From positions 3,542,398 to 3,606,397 of the forward strand of contig NW_003314266.1 in assembly GCF_000143415.4 (NCBI RefSeq): DNA of 64,000 nucleotides, written 5' to 3'. This stretch comes from Selaginella moellendorffii (Eukaryota > Streptophyta > Lycopodiopsida > Selaginellales > Selaginellaceae). Both the position numbers and the translations under genes were made by a program. Every line of letters starts with the position of its first letter. Position 1 is the first letter of the stretch. Shown here piece after piece: positions 1 to 11,876 of the stretch. The notes beneath the pieces are model-generated. The model was given only the letters and a program-made list of their open reading frames with translations. It was not told where the DNA came from and did not search any database.

Positions 1-1024
1 ACATTATTTAGATTCGCGGTATATTCTATTTCGTACGGTTTCTAGGGCATGTACGACCTCCCGCCAAATTTTCTTTAATCCTTCTAGAGGGAGTCGGGAC
101 CATATCATGTCACTCGTGCAATGCTATAGGTTGGTTATAGCTCTCCAATTATGTGTTCTTGGGCATAATGCGCGAGGGCGCTCGTTTCTCCATGCTGGCG
201 CGCGGCGCCTTTGCTCGCTATGATCGATATTTTAGGTCTAGGGCGCTGATCGGGTCGCGGCGTAGTGTAGCGAGCGAGTGGCAGTCTCAATCTCATCATC
301 TTTGATTGATTGATCGATCTTCTCTTCTTGCCCAGATTTCTCCCAGAATCTACATTTATTTGCTCGAAATATGGCCCTGGGCCCTGGCAGCGCCAATCTT
401 TCCAAGAAATCTCGCGAGGTACCGGCATTTACTCGGATCAACAGTCAAATTTCCGGCCATGGACCCCTTTCCTGTTCCGTTATAGAGCGATCGCGAGCAA
501 TGGCGCCGGGTAGGATTTCTGGAAGCTGTGATGCTGCTGGAAACACCTAATCCGAGCAGCCGAGCTGCGATTAGGTGCCGGGCAGGCGGTCTTGGCGTCG
601 ATCAACGCAGGTATGGTGTGGATCGTTTCTTTAATTGTAAGACTTGATTATTTCTCTAGCTAGGCAGTGCGTCGGGATGGATGAATGAATGGATCTGGAA
701 GCTTGTGTGTTCTTGCAGGCGGTAGCTCAAGAAAAAAAATTCTAGGCAAGAGTTTTTTTCTTCGCGTGATATGGCGACGAGACAGACGACGAGCCAGCAC
801 ATTGTGTCAGGTGCCACTTTTTCTTGTCTTGGTTACCTATCGTCGTTATCACACCTTCTTTTTAGCCTGCTCTTCTTGGTTTGCTTGTTTGATTCTGTGT
901 CTTCTAGGATGGCTAGCTATGGAGCTTTCACGAAGGCTCTCACTCACCCACTCTCGTGTGTGTTTGTGCTTGTAGGATTTTTTTGAGATAAAAGGAGAAG
1001 AGGCACAGTTGGGTCAGGGAGATC
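1..1024 (+). other. Upstream region and probable spliced 5' leader of the DUF3527 gene
   Basis: No convincing protein-coding gene is seen here. The open frames are short, overlap on both strands and match no family I recognise. The stretch from about 500 looks like a 5' leader with introns: a donor-like CAG|GTATGG near 610, an acceptor-like TTCTTGCAG near 718, a donor-like CAG|GTGCC near 810 and an acceptor-like GCTTGTAG near 975, followed by a purine-rich leader up to the ATG at 1025. The leader introns are inferred from splice consensus only. Confidence 0.35.
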
Positions 1025-3685
1025 ATGCCCCCGTCGGCATCGAAAGCTCCAAATGCGACCGGAGCAGCGGAGGTAAGATACTCTGCTGCTAAACATTCGC
1101 CACTTACACCACCAACGGATCGAGCCAAGGGGGGCCAGCAGCAACATCACAGGCATCCTTTTCTTCTGCCCCAGCGGCAGCAGCAGCAGCGCCAGTCTAG
1201 CTTTTCCCTGGGCTGCATTTTTGATAATCCGGTAGCGTTTGAAGACTCTTCGTCGGGTAGAAGGAAAATTGACTACACCGGCATCTCTAGTGAAGCCAGA
1301 ATGGACATGCTCGAGTGCCAGATCAAAAGCGTGGACGCTTGGAACGGTGTGACGAGAGCGCCGGACTTGGTTTCCACGGCACAGCAGCAGAGGGAGCTTA
1401 GGATGAAGATGAAGATGAAGATCCAAGCGCAGCAGCGTGAAGCCAAAAGGTGGAAACGGGATGGTGTGGGGGCTTCTCTTCATAAACAGGCAGCGGAGGT
1501 GGAAGACGCGAGCTATGATCCGGCGAGACCAGTGGCGATCCAGACTTGTAGGCGGAAGTTGTGCCTCGATGATCCGTTGACAACAGCAACGACGAATGAC
1601 AAGGCAGGCTTTGACACCCCTCTTCTGGACGACTGCGAAATCTACTCGGACATCTCGGACTCGGTCCCGGAGGATGTGGGCTTCACTGGTTTACCAGCGG
1701 CCAGATCAAGGAAGGAGGAGCGGAACACATCCGGGTTTTGCACGCCAGTTCGTGACGCTCTACAGTCGCGTGCTTGCTCGCCGATTAGTGACGATGGGAC
1801 TGCCTCTTTGAGATCACTAAATGCTCTAGACAATTCCATTGAAGCAGGCTGCTGTGGCATTGAGCTTGAGGATATTGGCACCGACACTTCGAGAAGGGAA
1901 AGCTTTCGGTCCTTGAAAGCTTGTGCCACTGCCCGAGAGGGGCCTTACTTCGTCTATCCAGGTTGGTCCATGTGGAGTAGGGAGCACTCGTACAGGTCCC
2001 TGACACAGGATAGTCCGCTCTCCAAGAATTCTTGCGCCCCGTCGATAAAAAACCTCCCGGGAGTCAAGACGCTGAGGGCGTCCCTCCGGCAGCACCTTGC
2101 AGCGGCAGCAGCGGGACAACGTCACATATCTTCTGGATCCGTGAAGAGATCTTCTAGCACCAACACCAGATCGTCGACAGTCTCAGAGAGTACCTCTATA
2201 AGAAAATCACGGAGGGGAGCGTCTACAGCAAACGTTGCTTCGAAATGTGGGAAGTTTACTGTTGTTGAAGAGGCCAGAGTGCCACTGTTGAAGCCACAGA
2301 GGACGGTGAGAAAGCACTTTTCTCCGAGAAAGCACTGGGAGCCGGTCACGTTTTTCAGGAAGGGGTTGAAGTCCCTGGCCTCGAAGGGATTCCCGCACGA
2401 TGGCTTCAGCTTCCCGTCGGTATTCCCGCTTCCAGGATGCGGCCTTCCTCGGCTCGATCAGAGCCACCTCATGAAGCCAAAGAGGTTACTCTCCGAGAAG
2501 CGACGAAGCCTGCTAGAGAAGATCCAAGACTCCAAAAACCTGGACACGACCACCTCTTTCACGGGCTACCTCCAGTGCATCCTCCGGCATGGCCTCACGA
2601 GCTACAGCTTCTGGATGGACGAACTTGACGAGGTACTCGTGGCGCGGCTAGAACAGGGAGATCGTCGAGACAAGTGCTTCTCGTTTTATACATGCAAAGG
2701 CAAGGACAAATCCGGGTGGCGGCACTGGCAGAAGATCCGGAAGCGAGTCGTCAACTTTATCGGGACGATGAGCTTCTCCTGCTGCATATACACGGAAGTC
2801 GACCTCAAAGGCGAGGTCATGCATTTCATGGACTCGGAGTTTTCACTTTTTGACGAGAGGCAACCAGCAAGCACTACTCCCCACCGGCGGACGCACCACT
2901 CCAAGTCAAGAGTTGCGTCATACTTGAAAGCTCTCCTGGGAAGCCCGTGGGAAGGTGGCGAGCACAGCGACGCAGGGATGAAGCCCAGGAAGGAGCTCGC
3001 AGCGATGGTGATCCGGGTGCCGCTGGAAGTGAGAAAGGCCAGCGTCACGGTTTCATGCCATCACGAGAAGTTTGCGCTGGAGAAGACGTCGTCCACGACC
3101 ACGACGTGGAGCAGCATTGTGGGGGCCAAAGGCGAGAGCATTCACGTCGTACTACCAACAGGGGATCACGGCAATCCCACTTACGGTCTGGAAGGTCCTC
3201 GGCCCCTCGTGGAGCGATGGCGGTCTGGAGGACTGTGTGACTGTGGGAGCTGGGACTTGGGCTGTGGGATGGTCACGCTCTCCAAGGACAAGGACAGCAG
3301 CAACAGAGACAACGCAAGCTCGAGCTCCTCCTTGAATCTCGTCGTCGAGGTGAGGAACTCTTTGAGATCGTTTCAAACCTCTGGAGCTCATGATTTTTGG
3401 AAAAACTTTGGACAGGGTGTGAAGCGCAAGTTCGTGACGATGAGTTTGTCCCCGTGCCGCGAAGATGGTCTCTACCGCTTGAGCTTCCAGGGGCCGCTCA
3501 TGGGACTCCAGGCATTCGCGTCGGCCGTGGCGATCCTCCACAGCAAAATCCACACTGGCGGAGAGGTGAGATATGGCAGCGCTAGCGAGACCAAGCTTCC
3601 CGTCACGCTCATCGCTCGTCGCGACAAGAGCTTGCGATCGTCGTGCCATCCAAATCCGCCAGTCTCGCCCATCGAGAGACTGTGA
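1025..3685 (+). CDS. DUF3527 domain protein
   Basis: Plant-specific protein of unknown function with a C-terminal DUF3527 domain. The ATG at 1025 opens an 886-codon frame. The first 450 residues are low-complexity, rich in Ser, Arg and Gln, and probably disordered. The family signature lies in the last 350 residues: a conserved block around SGWRHWQKIRK and SFSCCIYTEVD, then HVVLPTGDHGNP, LVERWRSGGLCDCGSWDLGC, and a last block ending LQAFASAVAILHSKIH. DUF3527 proteins of seed plants have this same order; their biochemical role is not known. The stretch 3350-3415 starts GTGAGG, ends GGACAG, is 66 nt (divisible by 3) and encodes 22 residues not typical of the domain. It is probably an in-frame intron, giving 864 aa. 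The end is the TGA at 3683. Family assignment is fairly sure; exon structure less so. Confidence 0.85.
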   Translation: MPPSASKAPNATGAAEVRYSAAKHSPLTPPTDRAKGGQQQHHRHPFLLPQRQQQQRQSSFSLGCIFDNPVAFEDSSSGRRKIDYTGISSEARMDMLECQIKSVDAWNGVTRAPDLVSTAQQQRELRMKMKMKIQAQQREAKRWKRDGVGASLHKQAAEVEDASYDPARPVAIQTCRRKLCLDDPLTTATTNDKAGFDTPLLDDCEIYSDISDSVPEDVGFTGLPAARSRKEERNTSGFCTPVRDALQSRACSPISDDGTASLRSLNALDNSIEAGCCGIELEDIGTDTSRRESFRSLKACATAREGPYFVYPGWSMWSREHSYRSLTQDSPLSKNSCAPSIKNLPGVKTLRASLRQHLAAAAAGQRHISSGSVKRSSSTNTRSSTVSESTSIRKSRRGASTANVASKCGKFTVVEEARVPLLKPQRTVRKHFSPRKHWEPVTFFRKGLKSLASKGFPHDGFSFPSVFPLPGCGLPRLDQSHLMKPKRLLSEKRRSLLEKIQDSKNLDTTTSFTGYLQCILRHGLTSYSFWMDELDEVLVARLEQGDRRDKCFSFYTCKGKDKSGWRHWQKIRKRVVNFIGTMSFSCCIYTEVDLKGEVMHFMDSEFSLFDERQPASTTPHRRTHHSKSRVASYLKALLGSPWEGGEHSDAGMKPRKELAAMVIRVPLEVRKASVTVSCHHEKFALEKTSSTTTTWSSIVGAKGESIHVVLPTGDHGNPTYGLEGPRPLVERWRSGGLCDCGSWDLGCGMVTLSKDKDSSNRDNASSSSSLNLVVEVRNSLRSFQTSGAHDFWKNFGQGVKRKFVTMSLSPCREDGLYRLSFQGPLMGLQAFASAVAILHSKIHTGGEVRYGSASETKLPVTLIARRDKSLRSSCHPNPPVSPIERL

Positions 3686-3739
3686 GCGCGCGCGAGAGAG
3701 AAATCATCCATATCACTTGTATAAAGCCATATCATTCTC

Positions 3740-3770
3740 CACGTGGCACTACTAGGCACTGCCACGTGGC
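3740..3770. promoter_or_regulatory. Pair of CACGTG G-box/ABRE elements upstream of the caleosin gene
   Basis: Two CACGTG cores lie at 3740-3745 and 3763-3768. The second sits in the perfect 10-bp palindrome GCCACGTGGC. They are about 250-275 bp upstream of the caleosin ATG. CACGTGGC is the ABRE form bound by ABA-responsive bZIP factors, and caleosins are often ABA- or drought-induced in seed plants. The link to this gene is inferred from position. Confidence 0.5.
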
Positions 3771-4014
3771 TGTACTCTCATACTTCCATTAGGCGGTAAA
3801 GGGCTTTACATGCCGCCACATGGCAACGTCGTGTCAGGTTGGCACTTGGTAGATTCCACTTGCCACGTTACATGGCTGCATGCTCTTCCATTCACAAGAA
3901 GCTTCTCGTTAGCCCTATGCTTTTCTTATACTTTTGCGGGTTCTTCGTTCTCCCTCGCATTTTTCTCTCCTCTCTTTTTCTTTTGTTCTTGCAGATTTTT
4001 TGGAGCACGCAGCG

Positions 4015-5015
4015 ATGGCTATGGAGGCTCGCAAGCGCGAGGCGTTGGAGACAACTGCTGATGGAGCGCCTGTGACCAAAGAGCACAGGGTGGAGGCCAA
4101 AGACTACGATAGAATTCCCAAGCCCCGTGAGTTTTTCTTGAGTTTTCGTGCTCTGTAGAGGAGGTTGTTATCTTTTATTCTTGGTTTTAATTCCAGATGT
4201 TCCAAGAGCTTTGTTCGCTGTAGACAATGACCATCCGCTGGGATCCCCCGACCACGATCACTCTGGATTGTCTGTGCTGCAGCAGCATGTCGCCTTCTTT
4301 GATCGCAACAAGGATGGGATTGTTTATCCTTGGGAGACTTTTCAAGGTCTGTGCGACGATGTTTTCTTGTCTCATCGAAAATTTCTAAGTTTTCTGCCTT
4401 GATGTCCAGGCTTTCGAGCCATCGGATTCAACTTCGTGTTGGCGTTCATTGGCATGCTTTTCATCAACGGATCCATGAGCTATGCAACTCTCGAGGTTGG
4501 AATTTTTAGTTTTAATGGGTTGATATTGTGTTTTTTTCTAGAGCTGGATTCCGTCGCCCTTGTTTCCCATTTACATAAAGAACATTCACAAGGCAATGCA
4601 TGGTAGTGACACTGGAATATACGACCATGAGGGACGGTAAGAAATTCTTGCGCTACTTATCAGACCATGGATCTTCACACTTGATACACAGCTTTGTTCC
4701 TGCAAACTTTGAGCAACTCTTCGACAAGTATGCTACACACGCTGATAGAATGTCATACAAGGAGATCATTGCGATGACTCAAGGCCAAAGAGATGCGTTT
4801 GACCTGTTTGGATGGTAAGAGATTTCGGTCTGTTATCAGTTAAGAGTTGTGATCGTTGTTTCCTTAGGACTGCCAATAAGTTAGAGTGGACTGCTACATA
4901 TTGGATTCTTGGAGAGAAGGGCTACATGTCTAAAGATGCTATCAGGGCAGTCTACGATGGGAGTGTTTTCGAATATCTTGAGAAACAACACAAGCATCAA
5001 CAGAAGTTGCAGTGA
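4015..5015 (+). CDS. Caleosin / peroxygenase, six exons
   Basis: Lipid-droplet or ER-associated haem protein of the caleosin family; members bind calcium and act as peroxygenases on fatty-acid hydroperoxides. The model is join(4015..4126,4197..4346,4410..4495,4542..4636,4692..4814,4868..5015), 237 aa, and every junction has GT-AG and keeps frame. Visible landmarks are an N-terminal segment ending IPKPHVPRALFA, one EF-hand ([14 protein letters not shown]) at about residues 66-79, a hydrophobic stretch followed by the proline knot ([11 protein letters not shown]), and a conserved C-terminal block with [10 protein letters not shown]. Length and order match the family. Introns are 45-70 nt. The start was chosen because it precedes the first family-like residues and follows a pyrimidine tract; an in-frame ATG at 4021 is an alternative. 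The longer N-terminus resembles the H-form rather than the short L-form. Confidence 0.93.
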
Positions 5016-5155
5016 ATAGTATTAAAATGTCTTTTTGGTTTTTCTATTTTTATTAAATTTTAAATAGAAAAAGTTGGACATTATAAAAGCTTTTATCATT
5101 TAAAAAAAAAAATTGGAACTAAAATATATATATTTATATGCAGAAATTATAATTA
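5016..5155. other. 3' flank of the caleosin gene, AT-rich
   Basis: AT-rich 3' untranslated or intergenic sequence between the caleosin stop and the first gypsy LTR. No gene is seen. Confidence 0.5.
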
Positions 5156-5296
5156 TGTAAGTGCTTAGAATATAGAAATGGAATATAAAAATGTGTATAT
5201 TAATTAGCTAAAAACCCTGATCCAGAGTGAAATTAATTTAATGGCACTACATTAATATTAGTATATGGCATTATAGCCATATACTTAGACTTCACA
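5156..5296 (-). repeat. 3' LTR of decayed gypsy copy A
   Basis: Starts TGTAAGTGC and ends CTTCACA, matching the TGTGAG...CTCACA ends of the preserved family LTR with substitutions and a few small deletions (about 141 bp against 174 bp). The neighbouring 13 bases correspond to the polypurine tract side of the element. Confidence 0.7.
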
Positions 5297-5843
5297 TCAA
5301 CCCCTTCTCTTAGAATGATGACAAGTAGTTAAAGTTTTTCTGAAGGAATATTAAAAGGAGGCATTAATGGATCTGTAGATGGTATCAATTATTATTAATC
5401 CCTTTGTATGAAATATTTCAACCATTGCACAATTTTTGAAGGATTGGCTTGTTAAATATCACACCAAACTTTATTAAATTTGCAGTCTAACTTTTTGCAA
5501 TATTTGATATAGTCCCTTCCATTGAGCAAAAAGCCCTTCAAACAAATCACATATATAAAATTAGGAAAACGAATTAACACTAAATCATTTATTTTGTACT
5601 TTGTACGTGGATGATGATGGAAGTTATAATGTTGTTGTTGTCTTATTTGTATGCAACCTAAGTATTCAGCAAACTTTACTCAAATCAATAGAAGAATGAT
5701 CCCAAGACTTAACATTGGTAATTCATGGCAATTGCGACTCAACTCCATTGATAGTATTAGATCATGACTATATAAGAGTTTATATGATGAAGCATCAACA
5801 AAATTTTGCATGTTATATACCAAAGAGACAGTAAATAATCATT

Positions 5844-6119
5844 TCAATCCGAATGTTGAAAGTTCATATACTTTGCAATCATTCTTTTGAAGATCCAAAC
5901 AAGCCATTCCACTAAACCATATGACTGTGGATGATAACCATTTATGAAAGTGTGGTGTATCCCTAATTGAGATATTAAAACATGAAATACCTTATCCATA
6001 AATGCAAGACTGTTATCTGAAAGAATTTTCTTTAGACAAGAATACTGAAACACCACTTGATTGATGAGGAAGTATTCAACAGTGGTTGTAGATATATTAG
6101 CAAGAGCTTCGACTTCCAC
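5844..6119 (-). pseudogene. Gypsy integrase fragment in copy A
   Basis: A 91-codon open stretch matching the integrase core of the family: it contains ILSDNSLAF (second catalytic Asp region) and YHPQSYGLVEWLVW, where the family normally has the catalytic Glu just after the Val; here the order VEW keeps that Glu. It keeps a glutamine codon at the position where the younger copy at 32777 has a stop. It is a relic without start or stop context. Confidence 0.75.
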
Positions 6120-6471
6120 CTAATGAGTCAAATAATTAGAAGCAATAATAATATACTCATTGTTAGCTGTCGATTGTGTTAAAAGGCCCTATTAGATCAA
6201 ACACTACTAACTTAAATAGATAGGAAATTGTAATTGATTTTAGCCATCTTTTGCAGCATGAGAGGGAGTATTATGAATTTGGCACTAAATGCAACTACAT
6301 ACATATTGGATAATAACATTGCATTTCTGGCTAATAAAAACACTTGTGTAGCTTCTTGGTCACACAATAATGCCCTATATGCCTGAATAAAATAGGAGAA
6401 TTAGGGTAAACATGGAGAAAACATAGAATAAAGATCGAAGGCATCATTAGCTATAAATGATTATTAGAATC

Positions 6472-8238
6472 CTATAAGTGACTAAATTTTTCCATTCTAC
6501 TTTAGTCACTTAACCACACCTCTAACCACTTAGAGGAGTCTCATTCACAACCTCCATAAATCCCACTCAGGACTTGGGGCTTGTTAGCCTCGAGAATGGC
6601 ATCCATGTCACTCAACCTTTGCACTTGGTCTCAGTGCTCCACGTGTCCGGTCCCATGACCGACACCCCAAAGCACCACCAATGTACCAGTCTGTTACGCT
6701 AGACCATGCCCAATCACCTTGGTCACATCGGTGGTACAACACCACCTGCATTGCAATCTCGTCTCTCCAAGACTGGGCCATCCGTCCATAAGTGGTCATC
6801 CCAGATCCACTCTTTAGCATCCTTAAGATGCCCACAGACATGGGGAATAGCCTTCCCTAATATCTCCTTTCTGGTCCCCACTAAGTCCCTTTCTGTCCTT
6901 GGCCATGTTTGCCAACACTGCTATTGGATTAGAGCCCACAGGCCCGACCACTAAGTCCCACGGTCCTCTAGGACTTCCTCACCGCACGACTATATCCTTG
7001 GTCATTACACCAGAGGACTACTCCTCTTCCTACAACATTTCGGAACATTGTGGCCTTACGCAAGCCTCGTGGGTACTCTCCTCGCCTTCTACCTTTGGGT
7101 GCTCTAGCCATAGGCTTAGAGCGAGGTTCCGTTGAGCCACACCAGGTATCCAAGTAGGTAGTGCCACCCACACTTGGACTGGGAGTATCGGCCAGTCGAT
7201 CTCCCAGGGGAACTAGAGCCGGCTCTTGAACACTTCACCAAACTACCTTGCTTGTCGGTCCGTATTCACTCTAGTCTTAGACTTCCTAGTGGTCAGTTCA
7301 TCACCCAACACTAGGTCTGGCCTTCCTGGGCCAAACTGGCCTTTCCTAGCCAAACTAGCTCCACTACAGTCCTCCCCCTTACTATACTTTTGGAGCTCAC
7401 GAAACCCCCTAGGGTCTGGGAGACGAATGCTTTGGGCTTTCACCCTCTCAGACTCGAACTCGGACTCGGACTCAGACTTAGACTTGGACTTGGACTCGGA
7501 CTCAAGCTCGGGCTCGGACTCGGCCTCGGCCTCGGTCTCGGTCCCAGTCTTGGTCTCGGTCTCGGTCTCGGTCTTGGTCTCGGTCCCGGTCTCAGTCCCG
7601 GTCTCGGTCTCGACCTCGGACTCCATCTTGGGTCCTTCTTGGACTCCATCTCGGATTCCATCTTGGGTCCATCTCAGACTCCATCTCGGACTCCGTCTCG
7701 GACTCCATCTTGGACTCTATCTCAGGTCCATCTCGGATTCCATCTCGGGTCCATCTCGGTCCATCTCGGACTCCACCTCGGACTCCAACTCGGGTCCATC
7801 TTAGACTCCATCTCGAACTCCATCTCGAACTCCATCTCGGATTCCATCTCGGTCCATCTCGGTCCCCATCTTGGACTCCACCTCGGACTCCAACTCGGGT
7901 CCATCTCGGACTCCACCTCGAACTCCAACTTGGGTCCATCTCGGACTCCATCTCGGACTCCACCTCAGACTTTAACTTGGGTCCATCTTGGACTCCATCT
8001 CGGACACTTCCACATGTCATATGTTGGTCCATTTGGGTCCCTTTTTGGAGCCGTATTTATTGCTCGCTTCATGCTCGTTCCTTGAGCATTGCGTTGGGAG
8101 TTCCACTCCCGCTCTCAACCTTTCAAGTCGAAGGTTTTTAATCCAAACGTATTACGCTCGTTTGGCTTTTGCTTCGGCCACTACCACGTGGCACCCTTTC
8201 GGCTCCTCTTTGGGGCTTAGGGATTTGTGTCTCACAGA
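6472..8238. mobile_element. Foreign insertion inside gypsy copy A, of unknown type
   Basis: The gypsy match breaks off after the sequence aligned with 33185 of the preserved copy and resumes at about 8238 with the next aligned base, so roughly 1.77 kb was inserted. The insert has normal CpG content while the surrounding gypsy copy is CpG-depleted, so it came later or escaped the same decay. It holds 0.9 kb of unrecognised sequence, then a CG-rich minisatellite (7445-7995) and a 240-bp tail. I see no clear terminal inverted repeats, LTRs or transposase. A short imperfect target duplication (AGAATC/AGATCC) is possible. It could be a non-autonomous element or filler captured at a break. Confidence 0.6.
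7445..7995. repeat. CTCGGA-type minisatellite
   Basis: About 550 bp of tandem short units on the plus strand. It begins with 6-bp units (GACTCG, GACTTG), changes to GTCTCG/GTCCCG units from about 7540, and then to longer composites built of TCCATCTCGGAC or TCCACCTCGGAC up to about 7995. The unit is a multiple of 3 for most of its length, so every frame on both strands stays open and yields repetitive LGLG-, SDSD- or ESES-type peptides. These are not treated as genes. Confidence 0.85.
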
Positions 8239-11200
8239 TCCATCCCCACAAAATAAAGAAGGTCATCCTTAATGTGATATTAAGTATGTAAATGCCGAAA
8301 TGACAAATCATAAGCAAGTGATGTAAAATTCTTAAACCCATTGTGAAGACTTTAGATCCATAGCTCAACGTTTTAAGCCTTACAAACTTCATCAATAGAA
8401 GGTAAATCTTGTTTTGCACCTTGTGGACACTAAACATCAAATACAACAACCATAGAATCGTCGTCTAAAAATCCATAGATGCTAAAATAACAAACTCATT
8501 AGAAACATGAAAAGAGAGTGAAGAAGGAAGAAGAGCTCGAAAAAAGGTGTCAATATTAACCATAGGATTCTCTGGGCATTGAAAATTGTATATCTAAAGC
8601 TTCAAAGCCTATCAAGCAGTATGACCAGTTAAGTTCTTTCATTTTAATAATGAAGTAACTACAGCATAATTATTTTCTAATAATATTTAAGAACCATATA
8701 AATAAATATGAAGTTTTTCAAAACCCCAAACTACTACGAAACACTCTTTTTTGTTGTGAAGTAATTCACCTCTACCAGTTATAATGTATGGCTGATGTAT
8801 GCAATAGGATGGCACTGATTAAGCATATTTGAGCTCTCTTACATCAATATACCTCCAAAATTGATATTAGAAGCATCCATATGCAAAATAAAAAATTAAG
8901 TGTAGTTAGGATATGCCAAAACTAAAGGAGTTGTCAATAGCTCTTTGAGATATTTAAACGCTCGCTCACAATTTACAGACCAAGTGAAAGACGATGTTAA
9001 CAACTTTAACAATGGTTGCAATACTGTAGTATGATAAAAAAAGATGACCAATGAAACGACTAAGATATTACACTTTGTCTAAGAAGTGTTGCACATATCA
9101 TTCACATATTTTGGAGTAGAGAATTTAAGAAAAGTCATAGGTTTATCAGAATTAACTTACAAACCTTCACAAGAAATATTACACCCAAGATAAGTGGTGT
9201 CTTTGGACCCAAATACACACTTTGATCACTTCAACTTTTAACTAACTTCTCACAGCTGATTCAACATTTTACAAATATCATGAATGTGTTCCTCCCATGT
9301 CCCCTCTAAGTGGATCAAAACATCATTAACGAAGTCAGAAATCACCTCTGCCATATTACAAAGAACCTCGTCTATCATCCATTAGAAAGTTGTTAGAGCA
9401 TTGTTTAAATAGCATCACCAAGAATTCATACAAACCAATGGTATATGAAAAGCAGTATTAGAAATATCTTCTTTAGCCATTAGCACTTGCCAATACCCAG
9501 AAGCAAGATCTAACTTGGTGAACTAATAACTTCTTCTCAGGTGATCCAAGAAATTAGTAGTGTGAGGAAAAAGGTACATATCCGAGATTGTCACTTTGTT
9601 TAACCGACGATAGCTGATGGAGAAATGAATACTCCCATTAGGCTTTGTCACAAGATAGGGTTTATAGGCCTAAGGACTTCATGACTTTCGAATAACACCT
9701 TTTTCCAACATCTCTTTAATGTTTGTATGTAAAATCTTGATTAATTTTAGTAACCGACGATAAATAGAAACCTTGATTGGACAAGAATCCTCAATTGGAA
9801 TAAGATGACGTATTACAATCTTGGCACCAGACAATACATCAAATTCAAAGAGATCGACATACTCCTTTATAAATTAGTCAACCATTATAACACAAAGACA
9901 ACATAAGAGAAAGTAATAAGGAAGCAAAAGTGATGGAGGCAAAAGTGATGGAAGCAAAGGTAAAAGTAGAAGGACAAAGAGGAATAAAAGTGAGAGGAAT
10001 GGAAGAAATATAAAAAAGTATGAGATAAGGGGGAGAAACTTTAAAAGCACATTTAGCATAATTGCATTGTAACCAATCTATACCAAGGATGAAGTTAAAA
10101 ACTTAACTCGGCACAACCCACAATAACTATAATATAAGTTTGAGATTGCCCACACACACAATTAAGTTTGCATCATCTAATGCATATGTGTGTGTACGAT
10201 CATTGCTATAAAGAATGAAAACTAACTCTACCACACAACATAAATATAGATGGCAATGTATGGCAACAAACTAAGCAATAGAGGATAAAGTTGAGCTTGT
10301 ATCAACTAATATGGAGAGAATAATAAGAAACTTCTTATTATAAAACAAGCTTGGAAAATAAACACTACACAAATTAGTGCCAAGTGAACCCTTAATGATA
10401 CTCTCGAAAGAAAAATGGAGGGGTTATTAACTTATTTGAAGGACCTTCTGCTACTAGTGTGACTCTTCATTTCCAAGAAGCACCCTAGTGTCTAGACCTT
10501 CTACTGCAACAACATTAATAGGACATTATTGACACCAAAGTCTCCACCCAAGAAATGAAGATTGCTAATTTACAAAACGCCAACAACGCCTATAAGTGTG
10601 ACCAACTTCATCATACACCCAATAGTAGACATTATAGCCATGATTATATCGATGCCCTTATCCTAAAACTTAGACAGCAATAGCATCAACCTCTATTGGA
10701 ACAAGACTATCTCTTATAGGAAGTAGAGCGGAAGGACATGCAGCAAGAATTGGAAGAGGTAATGTCTTATAACATTGTGTCAAGCAAAGAATATTATCAA
10801 GTGTAGCTAAAACAAGTGTATGCATAAGTTTTATAAGATCTTGATGAAATGCTAGCCACAACATTCCCAACTTGATCCGCTTTGATATATTTACCTCCAC
10901 ACAAAACAAGAGGTTTCAGAAACAAATGTGAAATTGCATTACTAACTCAAATTGTAATGCACTCTATTTCTCTCCCATGAAATTAACTAAAAAATGAGCA
11001 ATTATTTAGTGAGAGAGTCCTTAATGGCTAATTTATTCCCATTTATCCCCTAAAGTTCCAAGGATTTACGGTGACAGTATATCCAAATTTCATCCTATAA
11101 TCACATGTGTTACATAAATGGCCCTAGACGAAGACAATGCAACTATTGGAAAGCATCATCACAATCGCCAACATGTCCAAATATACATTTGAAGACATCC

Positions 11201-11876
11201 AGGAGAATGCTCCAATCCTCATAAATAGCTATGCTTAAACTATTGTACCATTGTAGCATTGTCCTTTAGAGACATATGGGAAACTCACTCAAACGTTAAA
11301 CATTATCCCAAGAATGATATGTGGCAATCATTGTAAAGTGATAAAACCAATGGTACACATCATCCCTAGTGTAGCGCATCTTATCTCTCTCCCCTTATCT
11401 CTCTCCCCTTAAACTAACTAGAAAAGGGGCAATTGCTTGATGAGAGAGCCCTTAGTGGCTATTTTATCCCCATTTATCCCCCAAAGTTCTAAGGATTCAC
11501 AGTGATAGTATATCAAAATCTCATACCATGATCACATGCGCTACACCTAGGATGAGCTCTAGTCAGACACAAGGATTAACACCAAGAGCAAGAGGAGTTA
11601 TACCATATGCTATATATACCACCATCAATTGAGTTTGATTATTTAATTGTAACCACATAGCATCAAACAACTTGCACCAGTTGTTACTCTAAAATCAAAG
11701 GAAGAAAAAGCTACTGCTTTGCCATGAAGATGAATAAAAAGAAAAGTCAAAAAAGAAAATTTTGAGAAAATTATAAGGAAAAGGAGATTTAGATGATGCA
11801 AAAGCTAGATCTAAACCAAAATCCCAAATTTAAACATTCTTTAGAAACAATCAAAGCTGCCCATCACCTCCACTAA

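Noticed and set aside
944-3765. Antisense and out-of-frame open frames over the DUF3527 gene, up to 179 codons
   Set aside because: They are shadows of a GC-rich coding region; no family match and no independent start or splice context.
7226-8141. Several long open frames (up to 231 codons) on both strands
   Set aside because: They all lie in the minisatellite, where short units in multiples of 3 without stops keep every frame open; the peptides are simple repeats.
9874-10059. 61-codon Leu/Pro/Phe-rich frame on the minus strand
   Set aside because: It is the mutated version of a low-complexity part of gypsy pol (compare about 34850-35040), not a membrane protein gene.
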